Positions 32,600-45,212 of a stretch of DNA of 64,000 bases are shown here, piece by piece (the stretch's first letter is position 1; each line of letters opens with the position of its first letter). The stretch spans positions 1,605,664 through 1,669,663 of the forward strand of contig QANY01006259.1 in the NCBI GenBank assembly GCA_003255025.1, given 5' to 3'. The notes beneath the pieces are model-generated. The model was not told where the DNA came from and did not search any database. It saw only the letters and a list, made by a program, of their open reading frames with translations. A program made the translations under genes and the position numbers. Origin of the DNA: Datisca glomerata (lineage: Eukaryota > Streptophyta > Magnoliopsida > Cucurbitales > Datiscaceae).

Positions 32600-33730
32600 T
32601 AGCATAAGGGGAGTTAGCTGATACTGACAATGGCGTGCAAGATCGGTTGGAAGAGAATAGGGAGGTTATTGAGAGAGAATTTAATGGAAAGAATGAAAAT
32701 GAAGTACTTCATACTACACAGTCACGTCGTAGTGGGAGGGAATCACATCCACCTAAGATGTACATGTTTTTGAAAGAATTTCGAGAGTGTCTCAGAAGAA
32801 CATGACTTAGACCCTTGGAATCACAATGAGGCTATAAAGGATGATGATGCAAATAATTGGCAGTGAAGGAATCTGAGATGGATTCTAAGTACTCCAATGG
32901 TGTATGGGAGCTTGTACAAGCATCTGAAGGGGTAAGCCCATTGGGTGCAATGCAAGTGGTTTACAAGAGAAAATATAGTATAGGCAGAATGTGGAGACCT
33001 TCAAAACTAGGATTGTTTCCAACGGGTATACTCATAAAATATGGATCAATTATGAGGAAACTTTATTGTCGGCGGCCATGCTTGAGTCTATAAGGATATT
33101 GTTGTCTACTACGGCTGATCTCAATTTCGAAATTTGACAAATCAATGTCAATAATACCTTTCTTAGTGAGAATCTTGAAGAAAATATCTTTATGTCTCAA
33201 CCTGAGAATTTTGTCGCTAAGGGGCAGGAGAATATGGTTTCCAAGCTGCATAAGTCTATTATTAGGCTTAAGCAAGAATCAAGATCATGGAACATCAAAT
33301 TTGATCAAGCAATCTTAATTTTTTTTTATCAAAATCTTGATGAACCATGTGTGTACAAGAGATATAAAGAAAACATAATAGTTCTCTTCGTTCTTTATAT
33401 AGATGACATTTTCCTCATTAGAAATGATATAGAATTAATGCCAAACATAAAGTTGTGGTTGTCCAATAAATATGATATGAAGGATCTGGGAGAAGCGACA
33501 TATATTCTTAGGATTAAGGTTATCCGCTACATTTCAAACATGGAATTCATCTATCGTACAATCAGTTTCCTAAGAAAAAAATTAGATATATAGCATGAAG
33601 ACGATTCTCTATACTTTGGTAGTGAAAGTCTTATGTATGCAATGTTGTGTACTTGACCAGATATCTATTTCATAGTAGGCATGGTCAACAGTTATCAATC
33701 AAATCCAAGAAGAGAGCACTGGATCCTAGT
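32600..33730 (+). pseudogene. Ty1-copia reverse transcriptase fragment, broken
   Basis: From about 32730: RRSGRESHPPKMYMFLKEF, then EEHDLDPWNHNEAIKDDD and SEMDSKYSNGVWELVQASEG. After frame changes come ILLSTTADL, NLEENIFMSQPENFVAKGQE, SWNIKFDQAI, DEPCVYKRYKENI, the catalytic LYIDDIFLI (codons at 33395-33406) and MKDLGEATYILRIKVI. It ends around 33730 in RNase H-proximal sequence with a stop. No LTRs, gag or integrase adjoin it, so it is an orphan piece. Confidence 0.85.
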
Positions 33731-34312
33731 CATATAATTTTCATTTAGCATATTCAACAAACCTTTAAACACTACATGATCCTAGTGAATATGTTATAGT
33801 CTCATAAGGGTTTTCGGTGACGATACCCACAAACATCACGGACAACCTAAAAAGACAACTAATCAATGGAAATACACGACTCTATTTTTGTTCTTAAGGA
33901 CTTTGCATTCATTTTCTCTGTCAAAATAATAATAATAGACAAAGAATAGTATGAGCATTATATATGGCTTAGAAAACCATGACTCCCTAATCTACCAATT
34001 CACATATATCAGTTAAATAAACTCATGTAAATATAATCAATTATCAAAGTGAGACTAATCAAGTCACTTTCAAGAAAAACATGTCATGCCCTAATCTCTC
34101 CTGATATAAGAAGGAATCACTTTCAATGAAAGAATTAACCCAAATATTTGCTATCATTTATATGATAGGAAAATGAGTTAAAACAATATAAGACTCACTC
34201 CCAAAAGATAGCCAAATCTTAGGAATAAGTCAAACTTTTTTTCCAAGTATTAGTATGCTATAGAATATATATATATATCTCCATCATCTATTTCTCACCA
34301 TAACTTCCTAAA
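33731..34312. other. No recognisable gene
   Basis: AT-rich DNA between the copia fragment and the LINE 5' break. I see no coding or repeat structure in it. Confidence 0.5.
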
Positions 34313-34800
34313 ATGAAGGTCAAAAGCCAGATTTTCTTATCTAGTATCCCTGAGTACACTCAACAGATTGGCACTGATATTTTTGGGTTTCAAACTTGTA
34401 GTCTCCCTATAAAATACCTGGGGATGCCTCTCATTTCAACTAAATTGGGGAAACATGTATGTTCCATACTGGTTGACACAATAACTAGTAGCATCAAATC
34501 TTGGGAAGCCAGGCAGATTTCTTTTACAGGAAGACTGCAACATATCACATCTATTTTGACTATTATTCAAGGATTCTGGGCTGGGGTGTTCATCTTGCCA
34601 AAGAGAGTCATTAATGATGTTGAAGATATAGTGATGAAATACATGTGGTTAGAATAGATGTGATATGTTACAGTCTTCCTGTAAAAGAAAGATGCCTGGA
34701 ATTTAGCAGCTATTGCCAAACACTTATGGTTTCTTACCACCAAATTTCAGGCTCTATTTGAAGCAAATGGTGTCATATCCACTTGATCAAGGATAATTCT
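34313..34800 (+). pseudogene. LINE reverse transcriptase, piece 1 of 3
   Basis: The frame gives KSQIFLSSIPEYTQQIG, LPIKYLGMPLISTKLGK, SSIKSWEARQISFTGRLQ and WAGVFILPKRVINDVEDI, the C-terminal part of plant L1-type reverse transcriptase. After a stop it goes on with AAIAKHLWFLTTKFQALFEA to about 34790. The 5' part is missing, as is usual for LINE copies. At 34801 the outer Tat element starts. Pieces 2 (50093-50257) and 3 (59292-60113) continue the same protein order. Confidence 0.8.
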
Positions 34801-35572
34801 TATTGAAGACAAATATCTCAACAGTACTGATACTTATCCCTAGTGGCAATTATTGACACCAAGAACTTCAACGATGATGTCGAAGGCATTCTTTCCTCTA
34901 GCTGGAATTCCTCACGACCTCAACGTCTGTAAAACACAAACAAAGAGCCCGAAGAGCGAGGGAAGCGAGGGGTGGTTGCCTAATCTAAGGGCCTCCGATT
35001 CTTAAGTTAGTATCCTAACATTATTTTTGACATAGTTTCCTTCAGGGAGAAAATGGTATACCTCTTTCCTTCATAGATGGGGGTATTTGTACCTGAAGTT
35101 CTTTGGAGGAAGTGTGTCGAGGAAGTCTTCAGAGCATGCTAGGGAAGCTTCGTGGGACATGAGGTTTTTTCTTAATTGGACAAGAGGGAGGCGACCTTTG
35201 ACATAAAGCGATGGCCATTAAATGTTGACATGTCTTTGAAGTGACTGGACGGGGGGTGGGGGGCTATTCTGATATTTCACCATGGTGATTAGACCTGCTG
35301 GGTGCTCGGGCATGTAGGAAGGTTCCATCTAAGATGTTGCTTTTAGCGGGTCATGATGGCCTTGATACTCGAGGTTAACTGAGTTGTCTTAACGAGTTCC
35401 ATGCGTTATCTCGCATATGTTCACATATGTGCAACCCGAGCTCCCTAGTGCTGACCAAATTAGGTCAGTTCTTCACCTTCAACACTTTTCCCTTGTTGTT
35501 GGCTCCCTGCTGCGGTGCAATACATGTTGCATTGTCATTAGTGCTTAGGAAAATGCCCATAGTAGTTTCCCC
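34801..35572 (-). repeat. 3' LTR of the outer Tat element
   Basis: Aligns with 49329-50092 over its whole length, for example ATCTCAACAGTACTGATACT, AAGAACTTCAACGATGATGT and CAACCCGAGCTCCCTAG. Starts TATTGAAG where the partner has TGTTGAAG. By eye about one base in ten differs. Confidence 0.85.
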
Positions 35573-36042
35573 TAATCGAGGGATTGGGTGGCTTCATTGT
35601 CCCAGGTTCGAATACCTCTTTATCTGAGCTCCTCGTCTGAGCTACTTTTGAGTGGCGGTAAGCTAAGAGCTTCACTCATCCCAGACACTTCACATTTGTG
35701 CTTAAAGTGTGTTTGATTGGGAGGCTTGTACTGAATGAGATTAACGACTTGAGCGTTTCTGTCACGATTCATCCGCGTGCGTCATTCCACCTTTTCTACG
35801 ATTCAAGGCCATCAATCTCTTGGGAGTGGAGGCATTAATGGCGCGTGGATGCGCGTAAATGAGTCTGTTTCCTCGATGTGTCTCTTCATTCTTACAATAG
35901 TTTGAATGACGTTTGGTCTTCTGAAACTTTTCTTTTTGGTCCATGAAACGGTGTTCATTGGGTGTAAAATTGTCTCGACGATAGCCATCATGGCCTTTTT
36001 AATGCCCACTAAATGAGTGGTTACCTTCTTCAAGCATATAAA

Positions 36043-36415
36043 TATGCGGTTTTCCTTCTCATTTTCTTGATCCTCACCTTCTTGAAAGAGCCAAAACCCA
36101 TGCCAACCCTCATTCTTGCCACCCATTCTTCTTTTCTTCTTGGGAGAATATGATCATTCCCTTTCTAGGGACTCTTCTGTTCTAGGGGCTTCCTCTTGAG
36201 ATTCTCCTAGCTTTTCTTTTCATGGTTGTTGTTTCCCTTTCTGTCTTCTTTTAAATGTCGTGACTTAAAGTCATCGTGTCCTATTTATGATGATTTTCCA
36301 ACTGTCGATAAGCATGTTTGGAAAACCTTTATTTTCGTTGGTAACCGGCCTCGGGCTGTAGAAACATCATCCTTGAAAATGGCTTGTAATACAACTGATA
36401 AACTTGACCTTTAAT
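36043..36415 (+). other. Possible antisense promoter and first exon in the outer Tat element
   Basis: CATATAAATATGCGG at about 36041 looks like a TATA box on +. Downstream is an open frame 36226-36414 (62 codons, includes DDFPTVDKHVWKTFIFVGN). It points against the retrotransposon's own direction. Antisense genes are known in Tat elements, but I do not recognise this protein and the inner element starts 115 bp later, so it may be cut off. Confidence 0.3.
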
Positions 36416-36530
36416 CCGTAATGAAACATCTTCACCAACCATAATCCACCTCCTTCCACGTCACAATTCCCTTCCTTTTATCACCCATGTCCTTTTGACC
36501 CACCGATCACTCATTACAACATGCGCTGGC

Positions 36531-36990
36531 TGTAAATGAATTTTTCTTCGCACACTAAAAGAAGTAAATTGAAAGAGAGAGAGGGAGTGAAAGAAAGTAC
36601 TCAAAGAAGACTATTTTTAGGTGATTGGGATTGCCCATTTGAAATTACAATTAGCCTTTATTTATAGGCTGTTCATGAGATCTTGTTACATCCCTTAAAA
36701 TGAGAAATATTCTCCTAAGAATGAAATATTCATTGTATTTTAGGGAGATTCAACCATAATTAAAATATTACAATTAGAGTTTTGGGGATTCACAAGCATA
36801 ATTAATAAATTGCCAGAATATTACCCCAGATTTGGGGAATTCAACTATAAATGTTAGGTTAATCCTTGATTAAATCTTCTGTCTTTCAGCTCATGCTTTC
36901 CCATTCTGCCATGTCGGTGGCCTTCGCGTCTTCCTCTGGTTGGTTCCTTTTTATACACGTGTCTCTGGTGGTTTTACTCATGTTCATTGG
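36531..36990 (-). repeat. 3' LTR of the inner Tat element
   Basis: Starts TGTAAATGAA at 36531. Matches 45213 onward: AAGAAGTAAATTGA, GAGAGAG, GAAATATTCTCCTAAGAATG, TTGGGGAT and GGTTCCTTTTT. The end near 36990 is set by the run of C (a polypurine tract, ATGGGGGG on -). Confidence 0.75.
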
Positions 36991-37490
36991 CCCCCCATTA
37001 TACTCAATAAAATTTTATTTATTGATGTGCAATGGTGATGAACCTCAGTTTTCGCGTGCTTTGATGAGAGATTTGATTAAGTTCTTCTGATTTTCATGTC
37101 ATTCATCGAGAACCTGTAAACATTGGAAACAACAAAAGATAATAATAAATAAGTAAAAATATACGCATGCCTTACCTAAGTTGCCACTTCGTCTCCCATT
37201 CTCGTTGACGTCCCTTCCGTAAAATGGCTCTTTAACGTTTCTCCATGTCTTTTCACCTTTTCGCTCTCAACTAATCCACGTAACGTACACCTTATCCCTT
37301 TTCCTTTCTTAGCTAGCACTCTGTCATTTGTTACTACAAGTGATGGTTCTGTCTTGTCAGTTACGTTTCCCTATAAAACGTCATTTCCAATTCCCATTTT
37401 CAAAAAATTATAAGGCATATTTCATTTCCCTTCAAAATCAGCAGCCTATGTAAAGGCATTTCTTCCTTCATTTCTCCCTTACTTATACTG

Positions 37491-38755
37491 TTGGGTTGGC
37501 TCCGTCTAAATTCAAACCTAGCTCTTATAGGTTATCTGTTAAGTTTTGATGCATTAAATATAAGACATGGCTTAGATTTAGGCATAGACAAGCTTCGTGC
37601 TTGCTATATCATTAAGTATCGTAATGAGTCCTATTACCTTGCTCCCTGTTTTGGTCCTGAAAAGAGGGAAATGATAATTGAAACTCAAATCGGAGGGAAC
37701 TGGGGTGGTGATGACCATTGGACAATCCCCCTGAATTGGGGTGGTGAAGTTCCTACTGCCCCAACAAAGTCTTCTCCCACCATTCATCCCGTTCCAGCAG
37801 TGGTTTCTCAAGATCGTTCAGTTTCTCCCACTCTTCCCCCGCAGTCAAAACCGAGGGAGTTCGTTCCTGTGCACTCCTCCGATTCTTAAAGAGCAAGTGA
37901 AGATCTTTCTTAGTAGAGGTGAAGGCATTTCACTAGTGTCCCTCCAATCCCATCTTTCATGAACTTCCTTAGTGATCCCCGTTCTGCACATATAATGCTC
38001 CGGTGTGTTCAATCTGATGGAGACATGACGACTACCCGTAACATGTTTTTCCAGAACCAACTTTATTCTCTGAGTCATGGTTTGATGAAAGTATTTCTTT
38101 TATTATTTCTTTTCTTGTTTTCTTTGTTTATCTTCTACATTTCTAATGTTTAAGTTTTCTCCCTTTGTATATCTTGTAGGCCATTATTTTTCACAGCAGT
38201 CTCCAAGAACATTCCTTGGAAAATGAGTAGACTACGACTCAGTGGAAGAAAGAGGTCGAAGGATGCCACGCAGTCCTTGGTCGTCACTAAGCTGAGATTG
38301 AGCGGCTGAAGAAGAGGGATGCTGACCTCTAGAGGACACTGTAGGAGTTCACCCATGGCACAGTGCCAGCTGCGGTGGAACTTGATAAGCTGGAGAATTC
38401 ACTGAACTCAGTGAAGGCGGAGGAGTCTGAGAGGTGCTTGGCCATTTATGGGGAGAACTTGAAGATCACCGAGGAGAAGTTGGCTGCCAAAAAGTTAACC
38501 CGGGAGGAGGCCGAGAGGGGGGGGGGGGAGATGAAAGACGTCTTCCAATGCCTTTTTGACAAGGCTGAGAAGAAAGCCTACAGTGCGGGATACAAGGATG
38601 GGAATGAGAACAATCCTCCCAAAGTCCCTCTCGAAGATGTTTCAGAATCCCAAGCCGAAGTGGATGCTTCTACTGAGGATGTTCCCGCTGCTGAGGATTC
38701 TGCTGTTGACTATGCTATTCCCTTCATTGAAATCATCCCTGTTGAACAATCTTAA
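37491..38755 (+). pseudogene. Antisense frame of the inner Tat element (coiled-coil protein)
   Basis: The frame runs opposite to gag-pol, between pol and the 3' LTR. Exon 1 is 37491-37889 (132 codons, WGGDDHWTIPLNWGGEV, then Ser/Pro-rich). A TTGTAG acceptor ends at 38179, and the second part runs to the stop at 38753-38755. It is a coiled coil (AAVELDKLENSLNSVKAEE, ENLKITEEKLAAKKLTREEA) with an acidic tail, containing stops only before 38340. The layout resembles the antisense 'putative gypsy-type transposon' proteins known from Tat elements such as Retand and Grande; their role is unknown. Similarity is by organisation rather than by clear residue match, and a run of 13 G at 38518-38530 makes the frame uncertain. 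Confidence 0.55.
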
Positions 38756-39237
38756 CTTTTTACTTTCCCTACGATTTTATTTTATGTACTTATTATTTTT
38801 TTAAGATCATTTTGTGATTTTCCCCTTTATCAATGAAACGATCTATACATTTAACAATTTCTATCATTTCTTTTGTAATCCATCCTAACACTTGGTAAAA
38901 GTTCAGAATGTAGTTTAAGCTTAGAATTTATTCCTTCAACAACTTGGATTGCTAACCTTCCAAATATTTAAGCAAAAATTTAGTAATTGGTTTAACACTT
39001 AAGAGTAGTAGTATATTTAAACGATTTTCCGTTTACAGTGCTTTTGTTTTTCCGCTTTTGCCTTTATCCGCTTTCTAAGACTTCTACTTTTGGTTTCTTC
39101 TTTGGAATGGATGTGATTTCTTACCTTACTTCTATTTCCTTTGAGCTTGCTTGCTTTGCCATGTCTAACTGTTGGCTTTGTTTCCTCGTACTTTATCATT
39201 TTGCTTCTTTCATTGTTTGCTTTCTCGTACTCCTTTA

Positions 39238-39605
39238 TTTATTTTCCACATTTAAGAGAGAGTGTTTTTCCTTCTCTCAATGGCTTTGGATACTTAGTCG
39301 TCGACCTTTTGGTTTCTTTCTTTTTAGAGAGAATGCGTTCCCGCTCTCAAGGCTTTAGGTGTTAAAATCATCAACCTTTTATTATCACATTTTAGAGAGA
39401 GGGGTTTTCTCGCTCTCGAGGACTTAGGTTGCCGTTGTCATTTTCTCCTACTCCTTTTCCACATTTTAGAGATTTTTCCCACTCTCAAGGGATTTGGCTA
39501 CTAGACCGCCGACCTTTCAGTTTTCACATTTTAGAGAGAATATTTTTCCTACTCTCAAGGGCTTTGGCTACTAGGCCACCAACCTTTTAGTTTCTACATT
39601 AAATT
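39238..39605. repeat. Tandem array of 70-80 bp in the inner Tat 3' region
   Basis: Five diverged units, each with CACATTTTAGAGAGA, a TTTTTCC-CTCTCAAGG part and GGCTACTAGGCC-CCGACCTTT or a variant. Arrays in this place are known from Tat elements. Confidence 0.8.
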
Positions 39606-39707
39606 TCAAGAGATTAGGGAGAGGGTTTACACAAGTTTTTTACATGGAAAACCCGTGCCGGAAAAAAACCACCAGAAAAATTATTCATTATAACAACATT
39701 TAATAAG

Positions 39708-42700
39708 CTAAACAAAGTACTTTTTCAGATAGATGGCGTTTCATAGTTTTTTCAGTTCTTCTCCCTCTTCAGTTGTCAGATAATAGTACCCGCTACCACC
39801 TACTTCTTTAACAATATGTGGTCCTTCCCAGGATGGACTGAACTTTCCTTCCGTTTGAAAGATCTTCTTCATGACTAGATCTCCTTTCTGAAACTCCCCC
39901 TTTCTGATTTTTCTTTAGAAGTAGGCTTTTCTTTTGTGGTTATAATTAGCCATTCTATGAGTGCTTCTTCTCTCATTTCTTGTAATAAGATGAGATTCTC
40001 TTTCATGAGTTCTTCATTTTGCTGCTCAGTCAATTCTGATCTTATAGTGGCACTTCCAATTTCCACAGGTATTACTCCTTCCGTTCCGTAAGCTAGGGAG
40101 AATGGTGTCTCACATGTTGCCTCTCTAAGAGTTGTTTTTTATTCCAATAGTACTGCTAGTAGTTCTTCAAACCATTTTCCCTTGGCTAATTCTAGGCGTT
40201 TCTTTATATTATCAAGAATAATTCGGGTTGACCTTTTAGATTATCCTTTTCCTTGTGGGTAGTAGGGTATGGAGAACCGATTTACAATTTTTGAGTCTTC
40301 ACAGGTCTTCACCATTCTCCCAATGAACCGAAGTCCGTTTTCAGAAACTAGAACCTGTGAAGTTCCGTACCGGCATACTATGCCTTTTCATAAGAACCCT
40401 CTTACTTCTTCCTCACGAATCCTGGAAAAGGCCTATGCCTCTATCAATTTAGTGAAGTAGTCCGTTGTAACCAATAAGAAGCATTTTTGAGTAGGTGCCA
40501 TGGGGTGTGGTCGGACGATGTCCAGTGCCCACTACATGAATGGCCAAGGACTCGCCACAGTATTGAGTTCCCAAGGGGCCATTTGACTATGCGTGCAAAT
40601 CATTGGCACGTCACATTTCCTTGCATACTGTTTGGCGTCTTAGTGCATTTTTGGCCAGTAGTATCCTTCATTCAACATTTTGTGAGATAAAGATATGCAC
40701 CCGATATGGTTTCCACACACTCCTTCGTGAATCTTTTCTAACACGTACTGGGCTTCCTTTTCCCTTAGGCACTTCAGATATGGACCAGAAAAATATCGCT
40801 TATACAATGAACTGTTAATCAAGCAGTACCTTACACTTTTCTATTGGACTTTCTTTGGGCAAAGTTTGTCGTGTGGCAAGATTCCTTCATTCAGGTAATG
40901 GATTACATTATACTGCTAGCCATGCTTTTTCTCAATTTCCACGCATGTTACCTCTTTTGTTGTGATACTTGGTTTTTCGAGAAATTTGACCGACACGTTC
41001 GGCTTACGTGAGAGTTGTAGCGAAGATCCCTAATTTGCCAGGGCATCCGCATGTCTGTTTTCTACTCTTAGAACATGATGGATTTTACAACTTTTTAGCT
41101 GATTCCGTAATTCTTTTGCCCGTTGTTAATAACTTATCATCCTTTCATCCTTTGTCGTGAATTCTCCCGTGACCTGTTTCACAACTAGCATTGAATCACA
41201 TAATATTTTTACTCTAGTTACCTCCAACTCCCGTAGTAAGGAGGTTCCCGCTATCAAAGCTTCATATTCTGCATCGTTATTTTAGGAATTGAATACAAAT
41301 GAAGTGGAGTGCTCTAGTGTTTGGCCAAACATGATCCGTAGCACGACTCTATCTGGCTCCTTTGTTGTTTGAGGCTCCATCAAGGTACATTTCCCATGTT
41401 CCACTCCCAATGGCATTTGATCCACTATCAGTTAGTCACCAGTGAAATCCACTACAAAGTAAGCTAAAACTTGCCCATTAACCGATGTTTTTGGCTTGTA
41501 ATGGATTTTGTACTAGCTTAGCTCTATTGACCACTTTTCCATTCTTCCGCTGACCACAGGCGAATGTAAGAGGCTTCTAATTAATGAATCTGTCAACACC
41601 TTTATGATGTGTGATTGAAAATAGGGCCTTAATTCGTCACTGCCACCACAATGGCCAGTATTAACTTCTCTATTCTTTTGTAACGCGTTTCAGCTGCCAC
41701 AAAGCTTTTGCTTATAAAATATATAGGCTTTTGTTTTCTTTCCTCTTCTCTGATCAGAATGGTGCTAACAACCGTCTGTGATACGACCACATATAAAAAC
41801 AACGGCTCTCCAGGTTTTGGTTTTGACAACAATGGCGGAGTTGTCAAATATTCCTTGATCTTATTAAGAGTTTTTTCACATTCTTCATCCCATCCGTTTG
41901 TGGAGTTCTTCCTTACTTTTACAAAGAACGTCTTGCACTTGTCTATTGATCTTGAAATGAATCTGTTTAGTACTGCTAATCTTCCTGTTAGACCTTGTAT
42001 TTCTTTACGGTTTTAAGGGGATCACATTTCAATTATGGCTTTCACCTTGTCCATGTTGATTTTCATTCCCCGTTGTGTGACCAAGTGACCTAATAATTTT
42101 TCCCGCTGCCATTCTGAAGGTACATTTTTCTAGGTTCAATTTCATTGAGCTTTTCCTCAGGATTGAGAAAGTCTCATCAAGGTCTTTGATGTGATCTTCC
42201 TGTTTACAACTCTTTACTAGAATATCGTCGACATCGACCTTCATGGTTTTCCCGATCTGTTCTCAGAATATTTTGTTCACCCACCTCTGGTAAGTAGCAC
42301 CTGCATTTTTCAAATCGAAAGGCATTACTTTGTAACAGAAAATACCATGTTCAGTTATGAAAGATTTCTTTTCTTGATCAGGTTGGAACATTTTCACCTG
42401 GTTATATCCTTAGAAGATATCCATGAAGCTTAGGTACTGGTGTCCTGAGGTGGGATCCACCATCTGGTTTATTCTTGATAGTGTATATTCGTCTTTAGGG
42501 TAAGCTTTACTCAAATTTGTGAAGTCTACGGAGATTCTCCATTTTTCGTTCTTCTTTTTTACCATGACAACGTTTGCAAGCCACTCTAGGTAATCTACCT
42601 TCGTGATGAATCCCGCCTTCAACAACTTGTCAACTTCTTCTTTAATGACCATATTCTGGTCTGGTGTGAAACTCCTCTCTCGCTGCTTTATTGGCATGAT

Positions 42701-45150
42701 AGTATGATCAATATTTAACTTATAACATATTATATTTTCAGGTATACCTGGCATTTCCTTGGCTATCGTCGCAAAGATGTCTTTGTTTCCCCATAGAAAT
42801 TCTGCCAACCGTTCTTTTTTCACTTGCTTGAAGTGGGCTCCAATGTTGGTTGTCTTTTGTGTCTCTTCATCAAAGTATATGGATTTAGTTTCTTCCCCCG
42901 CTTCGTATCTCAAGCCCACTTGTGTGTCCTCCTGTGATTGCTATTGTTTATTTACAACCGTCAGCACCCCACCTTCTTTCCCATTGTCTTCATTCTTGCT
43001 AACTCCGGTGCGGTTATGGCATATACGAGCAATAGCTAGGTCCCCTCTTATGGTCATGATCCCGTCAGGAGACAGCTACTTCAACAGTTGATAATAGATT
43101 GACGATAAGACTTTCATCTTGTGCAGCCAAGCTCTCCCTAGGATGGCATAATAGAGAGATAACATGTCTAACACCACAAACTCTATGAGGTAGTTAAACG
43201 GCTTCGCACTAACTGAGAGAGTAATTATCCCTTTTGAGTAGCTCACGGTTCCATTGAAACCTATCAATGGTTGTAATGGACCTTGCAGCTGTTGTTCCCC
43301 ATAGACATTTTCTCAAATGTTGACCGATGAAGAATATTGACGGCACTCCCATTGTCAATCAACACCTTTCTTAGCAAAAAATTTCTAATTTGTATTGAGA
43401 TGACTAGGGCATCGTTATGAGGTCTATCATGCTCCAAATCTAGGTCATCAAATATGAGTGGGAGGTTACCGCTATCGTTCGAAGAACTTCCTTGTTCCCA
43501 GTTCTCTTCTGACAATGGTTTCTTACAATATACTTTCCTTTCCTTTCTTGTAGTTCCCTCCTATTCAGTCAACACGATGATGGTGTCAACTATCCAAAGT
43601 GGTTGTTTTTCGTTATCTCATTTTCCCTTTTACGGGCCTCTTTTTCACTTTCGCGTTTTGACTCTTCTTTCTTCATAATATAATTGAGGTATCCTTCTTT
43701 CACTAGCTTTTAGATGTAGTCCGTCAGTTGATAACAATCCTTCATGTAATGCTCGTTGCTCATGTGATACAGGCAGTACTTATCTTTGTCCTTGTAGTAC
43801 GGTTCCTTCATGAGCGGGGCCAGTCTCTTCAACCAAGACTTGTCCTTTATCATGTCTAGATCTTGATTTATTAATACCGTCAACGATGTGTAGAATTTAT
43901 TACTAGGACGGATGTCATTAGTGTATCTCCTCCGGCTATCAGTTTTGACCCGCTTACTATCTCCCCGTGCACTATCCTTTTTAGCTCTCTGATTGTGTTT
44001 TCTGTCAGTTCTGGAATTTCTTTCTTCTTCTTTTTTTGACTCATCATTCTGTCGACTTTAATAGACTCTTCTTTTCTTCTTCCAATGTGATGTAAGTTTG
44101 CATCTGCTGAAATGTTTTCACCATGGTCAAAGGTTCGACCTTCGACAAATCTAAGAAGAGATAGATTCCGGGTCCAGCCCCCATCTAAAAGCTAGCCTAG
44201 CAACTCTGTCGTCACAATTCTCCACCTTGGTCATTTCCTCTTAAAACCCGTGGGTGTACTCACGTAGATTTTCTCCTTTTTTGGTAGACATTGTAAGGAG
44301 ATACTCTGAATCTTCCATCACCTAGATTTTCTCCTTTTTTGGTAGACATTGTAAGGAGATACTCTGAATCTTCCATCACCACTTGATATGTAGAGTATTG
44401 CTCCAAAAAGACAGTAGACATGACAAAAAAGTTAGTAATCGTATGAGCGGGGAGGGTATGATACCATTTAAGTGAAGTTCCGTCAAGGTTCATAAGAAAT
44501 GTTCGGCACATCAATGCATCCTCATGTCGGTACAACGCCATAACTTGCTTAAATCATTTGAGATGGTCCACCGAGTCAGACTTCCCTTCATAGCACTTGA
44601 AATTAGGTGCCGCGAACATTTTTGGTACAGAGGCGGTCTGGACTTCCAGGATCAATGGGGTTTGGGTAAGTGACTCAAAGTATGCGTTTCCCACATTCCC
44701 CAAATTCCTCAGCTCCATCAATCTTTCTTTCCAGCATCTCTTCCATTGTCGCTTCTGTTACAACTTTTGGTGGACAAATTTCTCCCACTACTCCTTTTCA
44801 TGGATTTGGGATTGAACTTTCACATCTTCATTTTGCATATTCCTGCTATTTTTGCTATCCTCACATCTAATTTCACGCCCGCCTCCTTCTGGACGATTTT
44901 CCCGTTCCTCATGGATGGTATATTGAATGACTTCTGCACGTATAAGTACGAAATCCCGTTGCAGCACGATGATTTATTCTTGCATCGCTTACCACGCGTT
45001 GTGTAGTGTTTCAGCATGTCGTTGCTCCATCTCTTGCATTCTGTTCAGGATAGCTTGAAGCATCTCAGCTGGGGGAGTGAGTTGATTGGCATGATCATCC
45101 TTGTTCCCGTTTCCTTCATTGAGGGTAGTGTTGGATCTGGTGTGAGGCAT
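39708..45150 (-). pseudogene. Inner Tat gag-pol polyprotein, broken
   Basis: Gag starts at 45150 (MPHTRSNTTLNEGNGNK) and holds DALMCRTFLMNLDGTSLKWY at 44541-44260. The protease has LIDNGSAVNILH (about 43370) and AILGRAWLHKM (43110). RT runs 42919-42029 (EKWRISVDFTNLSKAYPKDE; the active site reads VDVDD where YVDD is usual). RNase H is at 41847-41629 (KPIYFISKSFVAAETRY). A second RNase H (DAEYEALIAGTSLLRELEV) at about 41440-41050 marks the Tat lineage. Integrase follows: a HHCC finger (HEGVCGNHIGCISLSHKML), a core with LDIVRP, a second acidic position reading SENG instead of SDNG, and a C-terminus near 39720. Stop at 39708. Many stops and frameshifts. Confidence 0.85.
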
Positions 45151-45193
45151 TGTTTAGTTTTCGAAGGGATTTTCTATGAGGTTTTCACTCGCT

Positions 45194-45212
45194 CTCAATG
45201 AAAGTGCCAATA
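45194..45212 (-). other. Primer-binding site of the inner Tat element
   Basis: On - it reads TATTGGCACTTTCATTGAG, next to the LTR end (TTACA). A similar site, TTGGTGCTTTCATTGAGAG, is common in plant Tat elements. Confidence 0.7.

Noticed and set aside
34313..34657. Independent host gene of unknown function
   Set aside because: The residues follow plant LINE reverse transcriptase closely and the later parts occur downstream in order.
39038..39365. Phe/Leu-rich membrane protein frames on +
   Set aside because: They run through the tandem array of the Tat 3' region, overlap each other in two frames and are not recognised.
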